This document shows positions 43,992-54,600 of a stretch of 64,000 nt of DNA, one piece after another. The stretch covers positions 1 through 64,000 of the forward strand of contig JANYDG010000015.1 in assembly GCA_025359885.1 (NCBI GenBank). The letters are read 5' to 3'. The position numbers were made by a program, and so were the translations under genes. Position 1 is the first letter of the stretch, and each line of letters begins with the position of its first letter. Under the pieces are notes generated by a model. The model worked only from the letters and a program-made list of their open reading frames with translations, had not been told where the DNA came from and did no database searches. Origin of the DNA: Acidobacteriota bacterium. GTDB lineage: Bacteria > Acidobacteriota > Terriglobia > Terriglobales > Acidobacteriaceae.

Positions 43992-45032
43992 TCAACGTGG
44001 CATATCCCGATGCACAGCCTTCACCTTGAAACCCGACTTGCCCAGACGCTTGGCCATTTCTTCAGCCATCATCACCGAGCGGTGCTGTCCCCCGGTACAT
44101 CCAAAAGCAATCGTTAGATAGCTCTTGCCTTCACGGATGTAGTGCGGCAGCAGGAACTCAAGCATCTCGACCACTTTTTTCAGAAACTCCGTCGTCTGGG
44201 GAAAGTCCCGCACATATTTGGCAACCTTGGGGTGTCTTCCAGTCAATTTGCGAAACTCCGGCACAAAGTGGGGATTAGGCAAAAAACGCACATCAAAAAC
44301 CAGGTCCGCATCCAGCGGCACTCCATTTTTGAAGCCGAAACTGAGGCAAGAAATCAGCAATTGGTTCCCGACCCCGCCTTCGCCATTCTGCGGCCCGAAT
44401 TTGGCCTGCACATGTGCCCGAAGCTCATGCACGTTAAAGCCAGACGTATCGATGATGAAATCAGCCACGTTGCGCACGGTATCCAGCATCTGGCGCTCTG
44501 AGGTGATCGATCGCGCGACCATTTCGAATTGCTCAAACTGTGGCCGGCTCAGCGGATGCGGCCGACGCGTCTCAGAGTAGCGGCGCACCAGCACCGCATC
44601 CGTCGCGTCCAGAAACACGACAACCGTGTGCAGCGTCTCCTTGACCCGGAGCAGAATCGAAGGCAGCCGGTCCAGCGTCGGCCCTTCACGCACATCCACG
44701 ACGATGACCGCCTTGACCATATCAGGCGACCCGGCTACCAGCGCGGCAAAATCCGGCAATAACTCCAGCGGAAGATTGTCGACCGCGTAGTAGCCCAGAT
44801 CCTCAAAAGCCTTGAGCGCCGAACCTTTGCCTGCTCCGGAAGTACCGGTTACGATCACCAGTTCCTTACCGCCAGGGGGTTGCGCTCCAAGCTTCTCCGA
44901 GGCTTTTTTTCGTTCAGCTTGCTTCTCACCAGCAACGCGCGATTTCAACTTGACGACAGACATCTCGCCTGACTTCTGCGCTGCTTTCGTTGCCGATTTT
45001 GCGCTCTGCGCATTTTTTGAAGAACGGGCCAT
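43992..45032 (-). CDS. rapZ: RapZ/YvcJ-family nucleotide-binding RNase adapter
   Basis: 346 residues. Walker A is at 63-70 (GTSGAGKG), followed by GYYAVDNLPLELLPDF, DATDAVLVRRYSETRRPHPL, and in the C-terminal half GFKNGVPLDADLVFDVRFLPN and AFGCTGGQHRSVMMAEEM, all RapZ hallmarks. In E. coli RapZ guides RNase E to the GlmZ small RNA and senses glucosamine-6-phosphate; in other phyla the role is less clear. The first ~55 residues are an unusual Lys/Ala/Ser-rich basic tail absent from classic members. It stands apart from the ptsN/hprK cluster that often accompanies it. Confidence 0.93.
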   Translation of the reverse strand: MARSSKNAQSAKSATKAAQKSGEMSVVKLKSRVAGEKQAERKKASEKLGAQPPGGKELVIVTGTSGAGKGSALKAFEDLGYYAVDNLPLELLPDFAALVAGSPDMVKAVIVVDVREGPTLDRLPSILLRVKETLHTVVVFLDATDAVLVRRYSETRRPHPLSRPQFEQFEMVARSITSERQMLDTVRNVADFIIDTSGFNVHELRAHVQAKFGPQNGEGGVGNQLLISCLSFGFKNGVPLDADLVFDVRFLPNPHFVPEFRKLTGRHPKVAKYVRDFPQTTEFLKKVVEMLEFLLPHYIREGKSYLTIAFGCTGGQHRSVMMAEEMAKRLGKSGFKVKAVHRDMPR

Positions 45033-45149
45033 GGCCCCATCCTAACCCGAATCGACCGGAGACTCATGCAACTTTCGTCGGCCGCAGCACGCTGCTCCGA
45101 TTCGTCGGTGCCCATCTGAAGAACTCGTCCGAAGCGATCACTCGAAGCA

Positions 45150-46976
45150 TCAGTCCGTCCGGGCGAGTGGAAGGTCATGCCTCGGGTCGAGGGTCAATCG
45201 ATTCTGCAACCCGACTGCGCGCCCTACCGCGGTCGTGCCCGTTCGCGTGCCCCCTGCCAGCAATCCCTGCCACCACGCCGCGCCAGGGTCGCGCCCGATC
45301 ATGGCTCCGGCCGACTCTGCGTCTACGGCCGGCGAAAACAGAAATCCCTGCACCAGCTCGCAGCCAACCTTACGCAAAAATCCAAGTTCGTGCGCGTGTT
45401 CCACTCCCTGAGCAACTACCGGCACCCCAAGTCGCTTGCCCAGATGCAGCACAGACTCGAGCACCGCAGCCTCGGGCCCGCCCACCGCAGCCGCAGCCGT
45501 CAACCGCGGATCAAGCTTCACCAGCGCAATCGGAAGCTGCGCAAGAAAATTGATAGGCGCCCATCCAGCGCCAAAGTGATCCAACGCGACCCGTACACCG
45601 ATAGAGGCCAGTCGCCCCACAATCGCAACCGCTGCTTCTGGGCTTTCGCTCAAAACAATCTCGGGAATCTCGAGCACCACCCGGCCCGGATCAACCCCCG
45701 ACTGCGCCACCGCCTCAGCCACCATGCTGCCAATCTCGGGATGATAAAACTGCCGTCCAGAGAGGTTGATGCACAGGCTGAATCGCGATTCTTGCCACTC
45801 TCGCTGCCAGCTTTGCAACTGCCCACACCCCTCGGCCAGCGTCTCGCGCAAAATCGAAATCGCTAGCCCCGCCCCCTCGGCCAGCACCAGCATTTCGCCA
45901 AAGCTTTCAAAGCTGCCATCAGGCCTACGCCACCGCAGCAAGCCCTCAAAACCCTCAAGCTCCCCCGTCAAAAGCTGAAAATACGGCTGGTACCAGAGAG
46001 CAAACTCGCGCTTTGCAAGCACCTGGCGCAGCTCCCGCTCCCGTTCCTGCTGATGGCTGATCACCACCTTCATCGTCCGATCAAAGATTTCGTAGCGGCC
46101 TCCACCACTCTGCTTGCCGCGGTACATCGCAAAATCCGCGTCGCGCAGCAGCTGCTCTGGCAGCCCGTGATCCTTGCCGCAAAGTGCCACACCCACACTC
46201 GCCGTGATGGCAATTCTGTGACCCAGCACTTCAAAAGGACGGCTCATCACCGCGATAATCCGCTCCGCAACCACTATCAGGTCTGCAATCGTGCGCACAT
46301 GCTCCACCAGGATCGCAAACTCGTCGCCGCTCAAACGGGATGCCGTGTCCTCTGGCCGAATCGCGCTGCACAGACGGCCTGCCACCTCAATCAGCACGGC
46401 ATCGCCCGCCGCATGACCAAGGCTGTCGTTAATCTCCTTGAACTTGTCGAGGTCAAGAAACATCACCCCGCAGCCCTGCTCACGGCGACGATCCCGCCTG
46501 GCCATTGCCAACTTCAGTCTGTCCACAAACAGCGCGCGGTTGGGCAAGTTAGTCAATGGGTCATGCAAAGCAAAATGCTGCAACCGGTCGTCGCGCTGCT
46601 TGCGATCACGAATATCACGGTAGGTCAGGCACATTCCCACCGAGGAACCTCGCTCCACAAAGGGAACCACCGTCAGCGCCACATCTACCAGTTCACCACC
46701 CCGGGTTCGACGTACCGTATCCATCGCGATGCGGCCATCCATTTCCAGGGTCTGCTTCAGGATATCGGCCTCTGGCAATCGCGACTGTGGCACCAGCAGC
46801 GCGGTGAGGTCCCGGCCCTGCACCTCCTCGGCAGAATAGCCAAAGATCCGTGTAAACTCCCGGTTGACATACATCACCAGGTTGCCACGAGTGATGGCAA
46901 TCGCGTCGGGCAATCCCCCCAATACCCCTTCAAGCATCAGGTTCCGGTCCTCAACTGAAGAAAGTTCAGGATGCAC
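45150..46976 (-). CDS. PAS-GGDEF-EAL cyclic-di-GMP signalling protein, EAL probably inactive
   Basis: 608 residues. A PAS sensor (about 15-125) precedes the GGDEF domain (about 135-300) with SGDEF at 216-220, an accepted active variant, and an intact product-inhibition site RPED at 207-210. The EAL domain (about 315-580) is degenerate: EGL instead of EAL (344-346), DH for the catalytic DD pair (466-467) and QGVE for EGVE (523-526). The net output is therefore probably c-di-GMP synthesis, with the EAL domain perhaps acting as a GTP or c-di-GMP sensor. The gene lies downstream of HPF on the same strand, 288 nt apart. Confidence 0.9.
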   Translation of the reverse strand: MHPELSSVEDRNLMLEGVLGGLPDAIAITRGNLVMYVNREFTRIFGYSAEEVQGRDLTALLVPQSRLPEADILKQTLEMDGRIAMDTVRRTRGGELVDVALTVVPFVERGSSVGMCLTYRDIRDRKQRDDRLQHFALHDPLTNLPNRALFVDRLKLAMARRDRRREQGCGVMFLDLDKFKEINDSLGHAAGDAVLIEVAGRLCSAIRPEDTASRLSGDEFAILVEHVRTIADLIVVAERIIAVMSRPFEVLGHRIAITASVGVALCGKDHGLPEQLLRDADFAMYRGKQSGGGRYEIFDRTMKVVISHQQERERELRQVLAKREFALWYQPYFQLLTGELEGFEGLLRWRRPDGSFESFGEMLVLAEGAGLAISILRETLAEGCGQLQSWQREWQESRFSLCINLSGRQFYHPEIGSMVAEAVAQSGVDPGRVVLEIPEIVLSESPEAAVAIVGRLASIGVRVALDHFGAGWAPINFLAQLPIALVKLDPRLTAAAAVGGPEAAVLESVLHLGKRLGVPVVAQGVEHAHELGFLRKVGCELVQGFLFSPAVDAESAGAMIGRDPGAAWWQGLLAGGTRTGTTAVGRAVGLQNRLTLDPRHDLPLARTD

Positions 46977-47194
46977 AAAAAAAGGCTCGGACTGGGTGCG
47001 GAATCAGGCATCTCCGGACAACTTTCAGCCCCGGGTATGGGTCGCAGTCAATGGTTCCTCGAAATAACGTCAAAAGACAGTTTCACTCACGCAGACTGAC
47101 GAGAAACTATTCCCTCACAGTGGCCCGTACGAGCACTCTCAAACTCGTCCAGGGAGTGCGGTCAACTAATGTATACCGAAGCGAGGAAACGGAA

Positions 47195-47218
47195 ACCACT
47201 CTTTTTGCAAGGAGTGGT
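47195..47218 (-). terminator. Possible terminator after the HPF gene
   Basis: A 7-bp stem (ACCACTC at 47195-47201, GAGTGGT at 47212-47218) lies about 45 nt beyond the HPF stop codon. The following T-rich tail on the - strand (TTTCCGTTTCC) is weak, so termination may be partial. Confidence 0.4.
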
Positions 47219-47264
47219 CTCGGTAGGAATCCAAATGAGAACACGCATCGAAGGGGCGGAGAAA

Positions 47265-47951
47265 TCAGGGAATCTCTACCAGCTCCATCTTGCCATCGCG
47301 CCGACGGTGCAGCACATACATCTCCCCCGCAGGATTGCGAAAGACCAGCAGGTCGCGGTCACGGAACTCTGCCTCTTTCACCGCTTCTTCAATCGACATC
47401 GGGCGAATCGCGATTGCTTCACTGGCGCTCAAAATATGTGGTTCAACTACCGCCGCCCCGCCCGGGAAGGAGTGCACCGTGATTGCCGCCTTGCGCTGCT
47501 TGCCCGGTGCATGTGCCGTCGGCGGCTTGGCCACGCCCGACTTGGTTGCGTCCTTTGCCTGGGCCTTGGCCTCAGCTTTGGCGAGCGCCTTGGCCGCCGC
47601 GCCATCACGCCCAGATTTGCGCGGAGCCCGCGTCTCCGCCGTGGGAGCCACTTTCGGCAGCCGCTTCTTTTCACGGATCTTGTCCCGAAAACGTTGTGCC
47701 TGCAACTCTGCGTGGGCCAGGGCCTCACGCAGTGCCGTCTCCTGGCTGACCGCCTCGCCGCTCGCAACAATGCTGTGATTGCGGCTTTGCAGCGTCAGCT
47801 CCACAATCTGTACGTGGCGCTCAGCGCGAAATGTCATTGCGGCCGAGGTGATTTTCCCCAAAACCAGGGCGATCCGCTCAATTCCCTCTACGGCGCCCGC
47901 CTTCAAGCCTTTGGAAATCTTGACCTGCCTTGCGGTGAACTCGACTTCCAT
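47265..47951 (-). CDS. hpf: Long-form ribosome hibernation promoting factor
   Basis: 228 residues. The N-terminal ribosome-binding domain (about 1-105) has FTARQVKISKGLKAGAVEGI and AERHVQIVELTLQSRNHSIV. A Lys/Ala/Pro-rich linker (about 110-160) joins the C-terminal dimerisation domain: SASEAIAIRPMSIEEAVKEA, then RDRDLLVFRNPAGEMYVLHR and DGKMELVEIP. Long HPF pairs 70S ribosomes into inactive 100S particles in stationary phase. The linker is longer and more Ala/Lys-rich than in Firmicutes. Confidence 0.9.
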   Translation of the reverse strand: MEVEFTARQVKISKGLKAGAVEGIERIALVLGKITSAAMTFRAERHVQIVELTLQSRNHSIVASGEAVSQETALREALAHAELQAQRFRDKIREKKRLPKVAPTAETRAPRKSGRDGAAAKALAKAEAKAQAKDATKSGVAKPPTAHAPGKQRKAAITVHSFPGGAAVVEPHILSASEAIAIRPMSIEEAVKEAEFRDRDLLVFRNPAGEMYVLHRRRDGKMELVEIP

Positions 47952-48116
47952 CCTTGTTCCTCCCTGGGTGCGTCTGGCGGTCTCGCCTGTGCTCGTTGCC
48001 GCTGGCTTCTACCAGGGCTGAGCAGCAACGCGAACCGTAGACACCAGATAGTACACCCGGCGGCTGGCTCTGTCGGTGCATTCGGTCCGCTCTTTCCACA
48101 GTTTGCAAAAAGAGCC

Positions 48117-48371
48117 CTAGTGACCGCGCCGGATTTCGCCTTCGGGAACGGCTTTCTTCGGCTCGCTGTCTGCCTTCTTCTGCCCACGCCGCCCCAGGGT
48201 AAACATCGCACTCCCAAAAATAAGCAGCACAACGCCCCAGTCCAGATTGGCGTTTATATTCTGCGACCGGATGTAAATGTCGCTGCCGTATGTCACCAGC
48301 CCATAAACCGTCAAAATCAACCCCACCAGCGTAAACATCAGCCCCATGGGAATACGTAGATCCAGATTCAT
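48117..48371 (-). CDS. Small membrane protein of unknown function
   Basis: 84 residues from ATG 48371, supported by GGAGGG about 5 nt upstream. Two hydrophobic helices are visible (MGLMFTLVGLILTVYGLVTY and WGVVLLIFGSAMFTLG), joined by a polar loop, with a charged Lys/Glu-rich C-terminal tail. No family recognised. It sits between HPF and the sodium/solute symporter, and follows the symporter on the same strand after about 100 nt, so it may be co-transcribed with it. Confidence 0.7.
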   Translation of the reverse strand: MNLDLRIPMGLMFTLVGLILTVYGLVTYGSDIYIRSQNINANLDWGVVLLIFGSAMFTLGRRGQKKADSEPKKAVPEGEIRRGH

Positions 48372-48390
48372 AGCACCCTCCTCAAAGTAC

Positions 48391-48470
48391 GAGTGGTGAG
48401 TGGTTAGTGATGAGTGATTGAAAGCAAAGGCGATATACGAGCCACTCACCACTAACCAATGACCACTAAC
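48391..48470. repeat. Imperfect inverted repeat of TGGTTAGTG-type units
   Basis: The element TGGTTAGTGATGAGTGA (48400-48416) recurs in reverse complement as TGGTTAGTGGTGAGTGG (48442-48458; 15 of 17 match), with further partial copies (GTGGTGAGTGG, GGTCATTGG) around them. It fills the gap between the small membrane protein and the symporter gene. It could form a long hairpin or be a remnant of an intergenic repeat family; I have seen only this copy in the window. Confidence 0.55.
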
Positions 48471-48474
48471 CCAA

Positions 48475-50304
48475 TTACCGGAAAATCACGTTCAACGCAA
48501 CTACCATCACCAGCAACACGACTGCCAGCGCCTCCGGCCTGCGCCACCACGTCAGGTGGCCCATTTCTGGCTTCGGCGTCAGCGAATGAACCAGCCCCAC
48601 CAGCTCAGACTCCGGCTTTGGCGTGCCAAACAAGCTGATCACAATGGTCACGATGAAATTAGTCGAAAACGCCCAGATCGCTGTCCAGAAGTTCTGCGCC
48701 ATGTCGCTCGGATAGTGATGCAGCACCGCAATCCAGCCACCATGCAGCCCCGGATGTGCCTCCAGCGGCAGCGTCATACCATGATGCATCACGGCCGCGA
48801 TCGTACCTGAAACCAGCCCGAAAAAGGCTCCATTGGCCGTTGCTCGCTTCCAGAACATGCCCAGCAGAAACGTTGCAAACAGCGGCGCATTCACAAAGCT
48901 GAAGACAAGTTGCAGCGTGTCCATGATGTTGTTGAAGCCAGTCGCGGCATACGCCGTAGCCATCGATAACAAAATACCCCCGACCGTCGCCCAGCGCCCC
49001 ATCGCCAGATAGTGCGAATCGCTGGCGCCTTTCTTGATGTAACTCTGGTAGAGGTCGTAGGTCCAAACCGTGTTAAAGGCAGTCACATTCCCCGCCATGC
49101 CGCTCATGAAACTGGCCAGCAGCGCCGTCAGCCCCAACCCAAGAATGCCCGTCGGGAAGTAGTGCAGCAGCATCGACGGAATCGCCAGGTCGTAATCCAG
49201 CAGCGGCTTGCCGCTCGCATCGAGCACAATTTTGCCGGTCAGCGGATCGGTCTTCGCTGGCACCAGACCCTTGCCCTTCGCTTCCGCCTCGGTCAGCGGA
49301 ATCGTCTCACGAATAATCGTGCCGTTCACCGTATGCGTCGTAACCTGCGCCTGCGGAGCCGTTGCACCAATCGCCAGCAGGCCTGGCAAAATCACAAGGA
49401 ACGGGAAGAACATCTTCGGAATCGCGGCAATCAGCGGCACTCGGCGCGCATTTTCCTGCGTGTCGGTCGCCATCGCCGTCTGGATTACCAGAAAGTCAGT
49501 GCACCAATATCCAAAGCTCAGCACAAAGCCAAGACCCATCGCCAGGCCAAAGACCTCGACTCCCAGCGGGTTTGTGTTGGCGTGCGACATGCCCTGCCAC
49601 GAATGCATGTACGCCTGCGGCAGTGAAGCCCGCAGCCCGCTGATGCCTCCGACATTCTTCAGTCCAATCAGCACGAGCGGCAAGAAGCCCGCGATGATAA
49701 GGAAGAACTGCAAGACTTCGTTATAGATTGCGCTCGTCAGTCCGCCCAAAAAGATATAGCCCAGCACGATGATCGCTGACAGCAGGATGGAAAAATGAAA
49801 GATCCAGCCCAGCGGCATCCCCGCCGATATGAAGAAATAGTCAAAGACATGCAGCGTCTGGATCAGCCGGGCCATGGCGTACATCGAGATGCCCGATGAA
49901 AACACCGTCATCACCGCGAACGAACAGGCATTCAGCGCTCGCGTCTTCTCGTCAAAGCGCAGCCGCAAAAACTCCGGCACCGAACGCGCCTTCGACCCGT
50001 AGTAGAACGGCATCATGAAGATGCCCACAAAAATCATCGCCGGAATCGCGCCAATCCAATAAAAATGGCTCGTGGCGATCCCGTACTTGGCGCCCGAAGC
50101 GCCCATGCCGATCACTTCCTGGGCTCCAAGGTTGGCGCTGATAAACGCCAGGCCGCAGATCCAGGCCGGCAAGGCTCGGCCCGCTTGAAAAAAATCCTTG
50201 CTGGTCTTCATGTAGCGCTTCAAGGCAAAACCAATGCCCAGCACAAACACGAAGTACAGCAGCATAATCAGCCAGTCAACAAAAGTGAGATTGGTATGGG
50301 TCAA
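48475..50304 (-). CDS. Sodium/solute symporter (SSS family, SGLT-like)
   Basis: 609 residues with about 14 membrane helices. Typical SSS motifs include FQAGRALPAWICGLAFISAN, GAQEVIGMGASGAKYGI, RFDEKTRALNA, GYIFLGGLTSAIYNEVLQFF and GLTALLASFMSGMAGNVTAFNTVW. These match the vSGLT-like sugar/organic solute:Na+ symporters. An insert of about 60 residues (about 325-385) lies in a loop. The substrate could be a sugar or inositol-like compound, not determinable here. The start ATG at 50304 gives a good N-terminus (FVDWLIMLLYFVFVLGIGF). Confidence 0.9.
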   Translation of the reverse strand: MTHTNLTFVDWLIMLLYFVFVLGIGFALKRYMKTSKDFFQAGRALPAWICGLAFISANLGAQEVIGMGASGAKYGIATSHFYWIGAIPAMIFVGIFMMPFYYGSKARSVPEFLRLRFDEKTRALNACSFAVMTVFSSGISMYAMARLIQTLHVFDYFFISAGMPLGWIFHFSILLSAIIVLGYIFLGGLTSAIYNEVLQFFLIIAGFLPLVLIGLKNVGGISGLRASLPQAYMHSWQGMSHANTNPLGVEVFGLAMGLGFVLSFGYWCTDFLVIQTAMATDTQENARRVPLIAAIPKMFFPFLVILPGLLAIGATAPQAQVTTHTVNGTIIRETIPLTEAEAKGKGLVPAKTDPLTGKIVLDASGKPLLDYDLAIPSMLLHYFPTGILGLGLTALLASFMSGMAGNVTAFNTVWTYDLYQSYIKKGASDSHYLAMGRWATVGGILLSMATAYAATGFNNIMDTLQLVFSFVNAPLFATFLLGMFWKRATANGAFFGLVSGTIAAVMHHGMTLPLEAHPGLHGGWIAVLHHYPSDMAQNFWTAIWAFSTNFIVTIVISLFGTPKPESELVGLVHSLTPKPEMGHLTWWRRPEALAVVLLVMVVALNVIFR

Positions 50305-50560
50305 GGCAAACCACTCCAGGCGCGGGAGAAGTACGCGCAGCCATCCACTCTAAATCAGCCGCCCGGCAACTCGTCCACTACAAAATGAAAACCTTTCCAT
50401 CCGGCCCCCAACACCACCCCCTCTTGCCGCATTCTCAGTTCGCAAAATCGCACTCTCAATCCCCTTCGTCCCGCCCAGATTCCAGCCAATCCGCCCGCTG
50501 AGCGCCATGTCAATCCATGCCCGATTCCCCTGTCACTCAGCACCATTTACACTGAAGTCA

Positions 50561-51610
50561 ATGATTCCCACCCTTGAATGGACCTCAGACGGCGTCCGGT
50601 TTATAGACCAGACCAAGCTTCCCCTCGAAGAGACCTACGTCCTCGCCACCAACTACCAGCAGGTGGCTGACGTCATTGTGACCATGGTCGTTCGTGGTGC
50701 ACCTGCCATCGGCGTCTCTGCTGCGATGGGAGTAGCCCTGGGTGCCAAAAGCACAACCGCCCTCACAACCGAAGAGTTCACGCCCGAGTTCGACCAGATT
50801 TGCACTCTCCTCGCCGCCACACGCCCCACGGCAGTCAACCTTTTCTGGGCCATCGACCGGATGAAAGCGATCTTCACTCAACTCAGCTCGTCAGGGGCCA
50901 CCCTCCACGACATCCAGCAATCGCTCCTGGCTGAAGCGCTCAAAATGTATGACCAGGACATCGCGGACTGCAAAGCCATTGGAGCCCACGGTGCCCACCT
51001 CATGCCCGATGTCGGCGGCGTCCTTACCCATTGCAACGCCGGTGCCCTCGCAACCTGCGGTTACGGCACAGCCCTCGGAGTAATCCGCGGAGCCGTCGAA
51101 CAGGGAAAGCAGATCCACGTCTTCGCCGATGAAACACGCCCCTTCCTCCAGGGTGCCCGCCTCACCGCCTGGGAACTCATGGCTGACAACATCCCCACCA
51201 CCGTCCTATGCGACAACATGGCCGCAGTCCTCATGCGCCAAGGTCGCATCCAGGCCGTCGTCGTCGGAGCAGACCGCATCGCCGCCAACGGAGATGCAGC
51301 GAATAAAATCGGCACCTACTCCGTCGCCATCCTTGCCAGGGAACACGGCATCCCCTTTTACATCGCCGCACCGTGGTCCACAATCGACCGCGCCACTGCC
51401 ACCGGCGATCTCATCCCCATTGAAGAACGCGCATCTATTGAAGTTACCCACCACGGCGGCAAGCAACTTACTCCGCATGGCGTCGGCATCTGCAACCCCG
51501 CCTTTGACGTAACTCCGGCTAAATACATCACCGCCATCATCACTGAACGAGGCATCCTTCGCGCCCCCTATAGCCAATCACTACAAGTCATGGAACTGGT
51601 CACGCCCTGA
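50561..51610 (+). CDS. mtnA: S-methyl-5-thioribose-1-phosphate isomerase
   Basis: 349 residues from ATG 50561, matching the usual start [19 protein letters not shown]; the frame is open 18 codons upstream. MtnA/eIF2B-like motifs: [34 protein letters not shown], the catalytic Cys in [19 protein letters not shown], and the catalytic Asp in [40 protein letters not shown] closes the protein. It converts methylthioribose-1-phosphate in methionine salvage. Other mtn genes are not in the window. Confidence 0.94.
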   Translation: MIPTLEWTSDGVRFIDQTKLPLEETYVLATNYQQVADVIVTMVVRGAPAIGVSAAMGVALGAKSTTALTTEEFTPEFDQICTLLAATRPTAVNLFWAIDRMKAIFTQLSSSGATLHDIQQSLLAEALKMYDQDIADCKAIGAHGAHLMPDVGGVLTHCNAGALATCGYGTALGVIRGAVEQGKQIHVFADETRPFLQGARLTAWELMADNIPTTVLCDNMAAVLMRQGRIQAVVVGADRIAANGDAANKIGTYSVAILAREHGIPFYIAAPWSTIDRATATGDLIPIEERASIEVTHHGGKQLTPHGVGICNPAFDVTPAKYITAIITERGILRAPYSQSLQVMELVTP

Positions 51611-51637
51611 ACCAACAGTAAGAATTTTTACCTGCCA

Positions 51638-54600
51638 TCATTGTGTCACCGTCAACGTACCACTTACACACCTGATGCTGTAGTTTTTGGCGCTCAAGCT
51701 TCCTCGACTCAGCAGGATTCTATAGCTCCCAACTGAAGAGGACTCCTTGGCCTCAGTCGATACCGTCACCGCTCCAGTCGTCGCTACCTTCACGCTTTCG
51801 TCGTTCATCAATCCGGCAACGTGATACGTAAGCACCGGCATCACACCGCCAGCTCTCTTCGTAACACTCTCAGCGGTGAGTGTAAGCACAGCCGGCTCCA
51901 CCCGCAAACCTGCGGTTTTGAACCGGAAATCATAATTCTTCGACGACAATGACCCTGCGGACGGAGCAATTACATACATTCCCACAACCGCACCACTCCC
52001 CGCACTTGCTCTCACCTCAGGAAACCCTGCTAAGGATCTCTCAGGCAAATCTCCCATCACAAAACCTTTGATCGAATAGGTCAATGCCGGCATGGCAGAG
52101 CCGTAAGTCATCACCTGTGAATCGGCCTCAACAGTCAACACGGCCTTCGCCACCGTCAGCACACCACTTTCCCCCACAAAACTGTAGTTCGATGCCTTGA
52201 ATCCAGAAATATCCAAATCCACAACATAGCTTCCCGGCTGTGACATGAGTGCAACATCTTGCCTGACTTTCACTCCTCCAGACACAACCGATACCGTATC
52301 CCCATTCACGAGACCCGTCAATGTATAACTAACCCGAGGTGCTGGGTCTCCATAGGTCATCACCGTATCCTTCACCTTGACTGTGACAACTGCCTTCCTG
52401 ATCACAAGCACTCCCGGCGCAACCTTGACGATATAGTTTTCTGCAGACACATTATCGATAGTCACACCTACTGGATATACACCTGCAGGACTTACAGACG
52501 AAGCATCAGTAACAGCCACTGGTACCCCCTTGATAACCTGTGCACTATCTCCATTCACAAGCCCAGTATAGGAGTACCTGAACGCGGGGACACCTTGCCC
52601 ATACACGATCGTTACAGCTACTGGACTTGCCACCACAATCGCCGCTTTCACGGTCAACACATTCGTTTCGAAACTGAAATCATAATTCGGCGACCAGAGA
52701 GAACCCGCGCCAATCGCAATTGCATACTTCCCTACAGGCGAATTTGATGACACAGCAGTTGACACGACCGCTCTCCCATTCAAATCCTGTTCACTATCTC
52801 CATTCACAAATCCCTTCACGACATAGCGAAGACCAGCAACCGCCGAGCCGTACGTAATTGCCGCCGCGACCGAGGTCACTGTAAGGTGAGCCTTCGTCAC
52901 TTGCAACCTCCCGGGATTCAATACGAACGTGTAATTCGACGACGAGAGTGACCCAGGGGTGCTCTCGATGAGGTAAACGCCAGCCCCGGACCTCACTGGA
53001 AAGCTGGGCCTGAATTTCGGCGCCCCGGATACACACTGTGCGCTATCCCCATTCACAAACCCACTCAATTGATACTTTACTTCCGGCATCGGACTTCCAT
53101 AGGTCATCATCGCGGGAATTGGAATCACCGTGAGCACCGCCTTCTCCACCCTTACCACCCCAGGATCAAAGACAAAGCTGTAATTAGGCGAAGACAGAGT
53201 CCCGAGACTGCTCATCACAACATAACTACCAACCCCGGAAGTTGACGACACGCTCGAAGTCACGCTCGCAACGCCATTTACGGTCGAAACATCATCTCCA
53301 TTCACAAACCCACTGATCTGATATGTCAAAGCTGGTACAAGCGATCCATATGTCATTGTCACAGCATCAGGCGTTACACTGAGCGATGCCTTCACAACAG
53401 TAAGCGTGCCGGAACGCCCCACAAAGGCATAGTTGCTGGCACTCAAGTCCGCAACATTCGGGAACAACACATAGGTACCTGCCGGCGATCCACGGATGAT
53501 CGGCGAACTAATTGTCGCCACACCTGAGACCGACGAGATCGAATCACCGTTCACAAATCCTTTGATCACGTAATCGAGCGGCGGAATATCCTGTCCATAC
53601 ACCACTTTCACGTCCAGAGGGACTACATCAAGAGTCGCCTTGGCGATCGTGAGATTTCCTGTGCTGAAAGCGAAACTGTAGTTCCGCGATGACAATGAAC
53701 CAATCGCCGCATGAATAGTCACATTTCCAACACTCATCGGAGCCTGCGCCGCCACCGACAGCACCGGTGCCCCTGTTACCACCTGTGCCGAAGTATCACT
53801 ATGAACAAAGCCCACCAATGAGTATTTAAACGCTGGTAAAACGGCGCCGTACACAATCGTCATATCCTCTGGTAATACAGTGAGGCTTGCCTTCGTGACG
53901 TACAGTACACCGTCACACGCTGCTATTACATAATTACTCACTGACAAGCCAACTGTTGATACCTTAATTACATAGCCACCCACATTACTGCTTGAGGTAG
54001 CTGCAGTTGTGAGCGTTGGACTCCCTGAAGCGACACTAGCCAAGGTATCTCCTTGAACTAATCCCTTCACTGAATAAGTCAGCACGGGCATTGCCGCACC
54101 GTAAACCATCGTCTGGCCATCCGCAACGATTGTCAACGTGGCAGGGAGCACTTGGACCGTTCCCGTTCTGAATACGAAGCGATAATTCGCAGCCAATAGC
54201 GTCCCAAGCTGTGGTATGACCAGATAGTTTCCTACCTTATTAAGAAGCTGCATTGCCGGCGTGCACGTAGGTTCACCCTTCATGATACCGACGTCGTCAC
54301 CATTCACAAACCCGCTCACACTCCATGGGAGAGCGGAAGGTGGTGATCCATATATAAATGAAGACACACCAGCCTGCACCACCAACTGCGCCGGGTTAAT
54401 CGTCAAAATGCCGGTGCCAAAGGTAAAGAGATAGTTTGCCGATTGAAGGGTACCCATCGAAGCCGAAAGCACATAGCTGCCAACGTTAGAGCCACCACCC
54501 AATATCTGCACCTCTGCGCTGCCTAGAACAGACTGTGCAGCGGAGTCTCCTTGCACAAATCCAGAGAGACTATAACCGAACGACGACAAAGATGCCCCGT

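Noticed and set aside
47169-48359. 396-codon + strand open frame covering hpf and the next gap
   Set aside because: The - strand carries a full long-form HPF with both domains and a small membrane protein with a good ribosome-binding site; the + frame has no family features.
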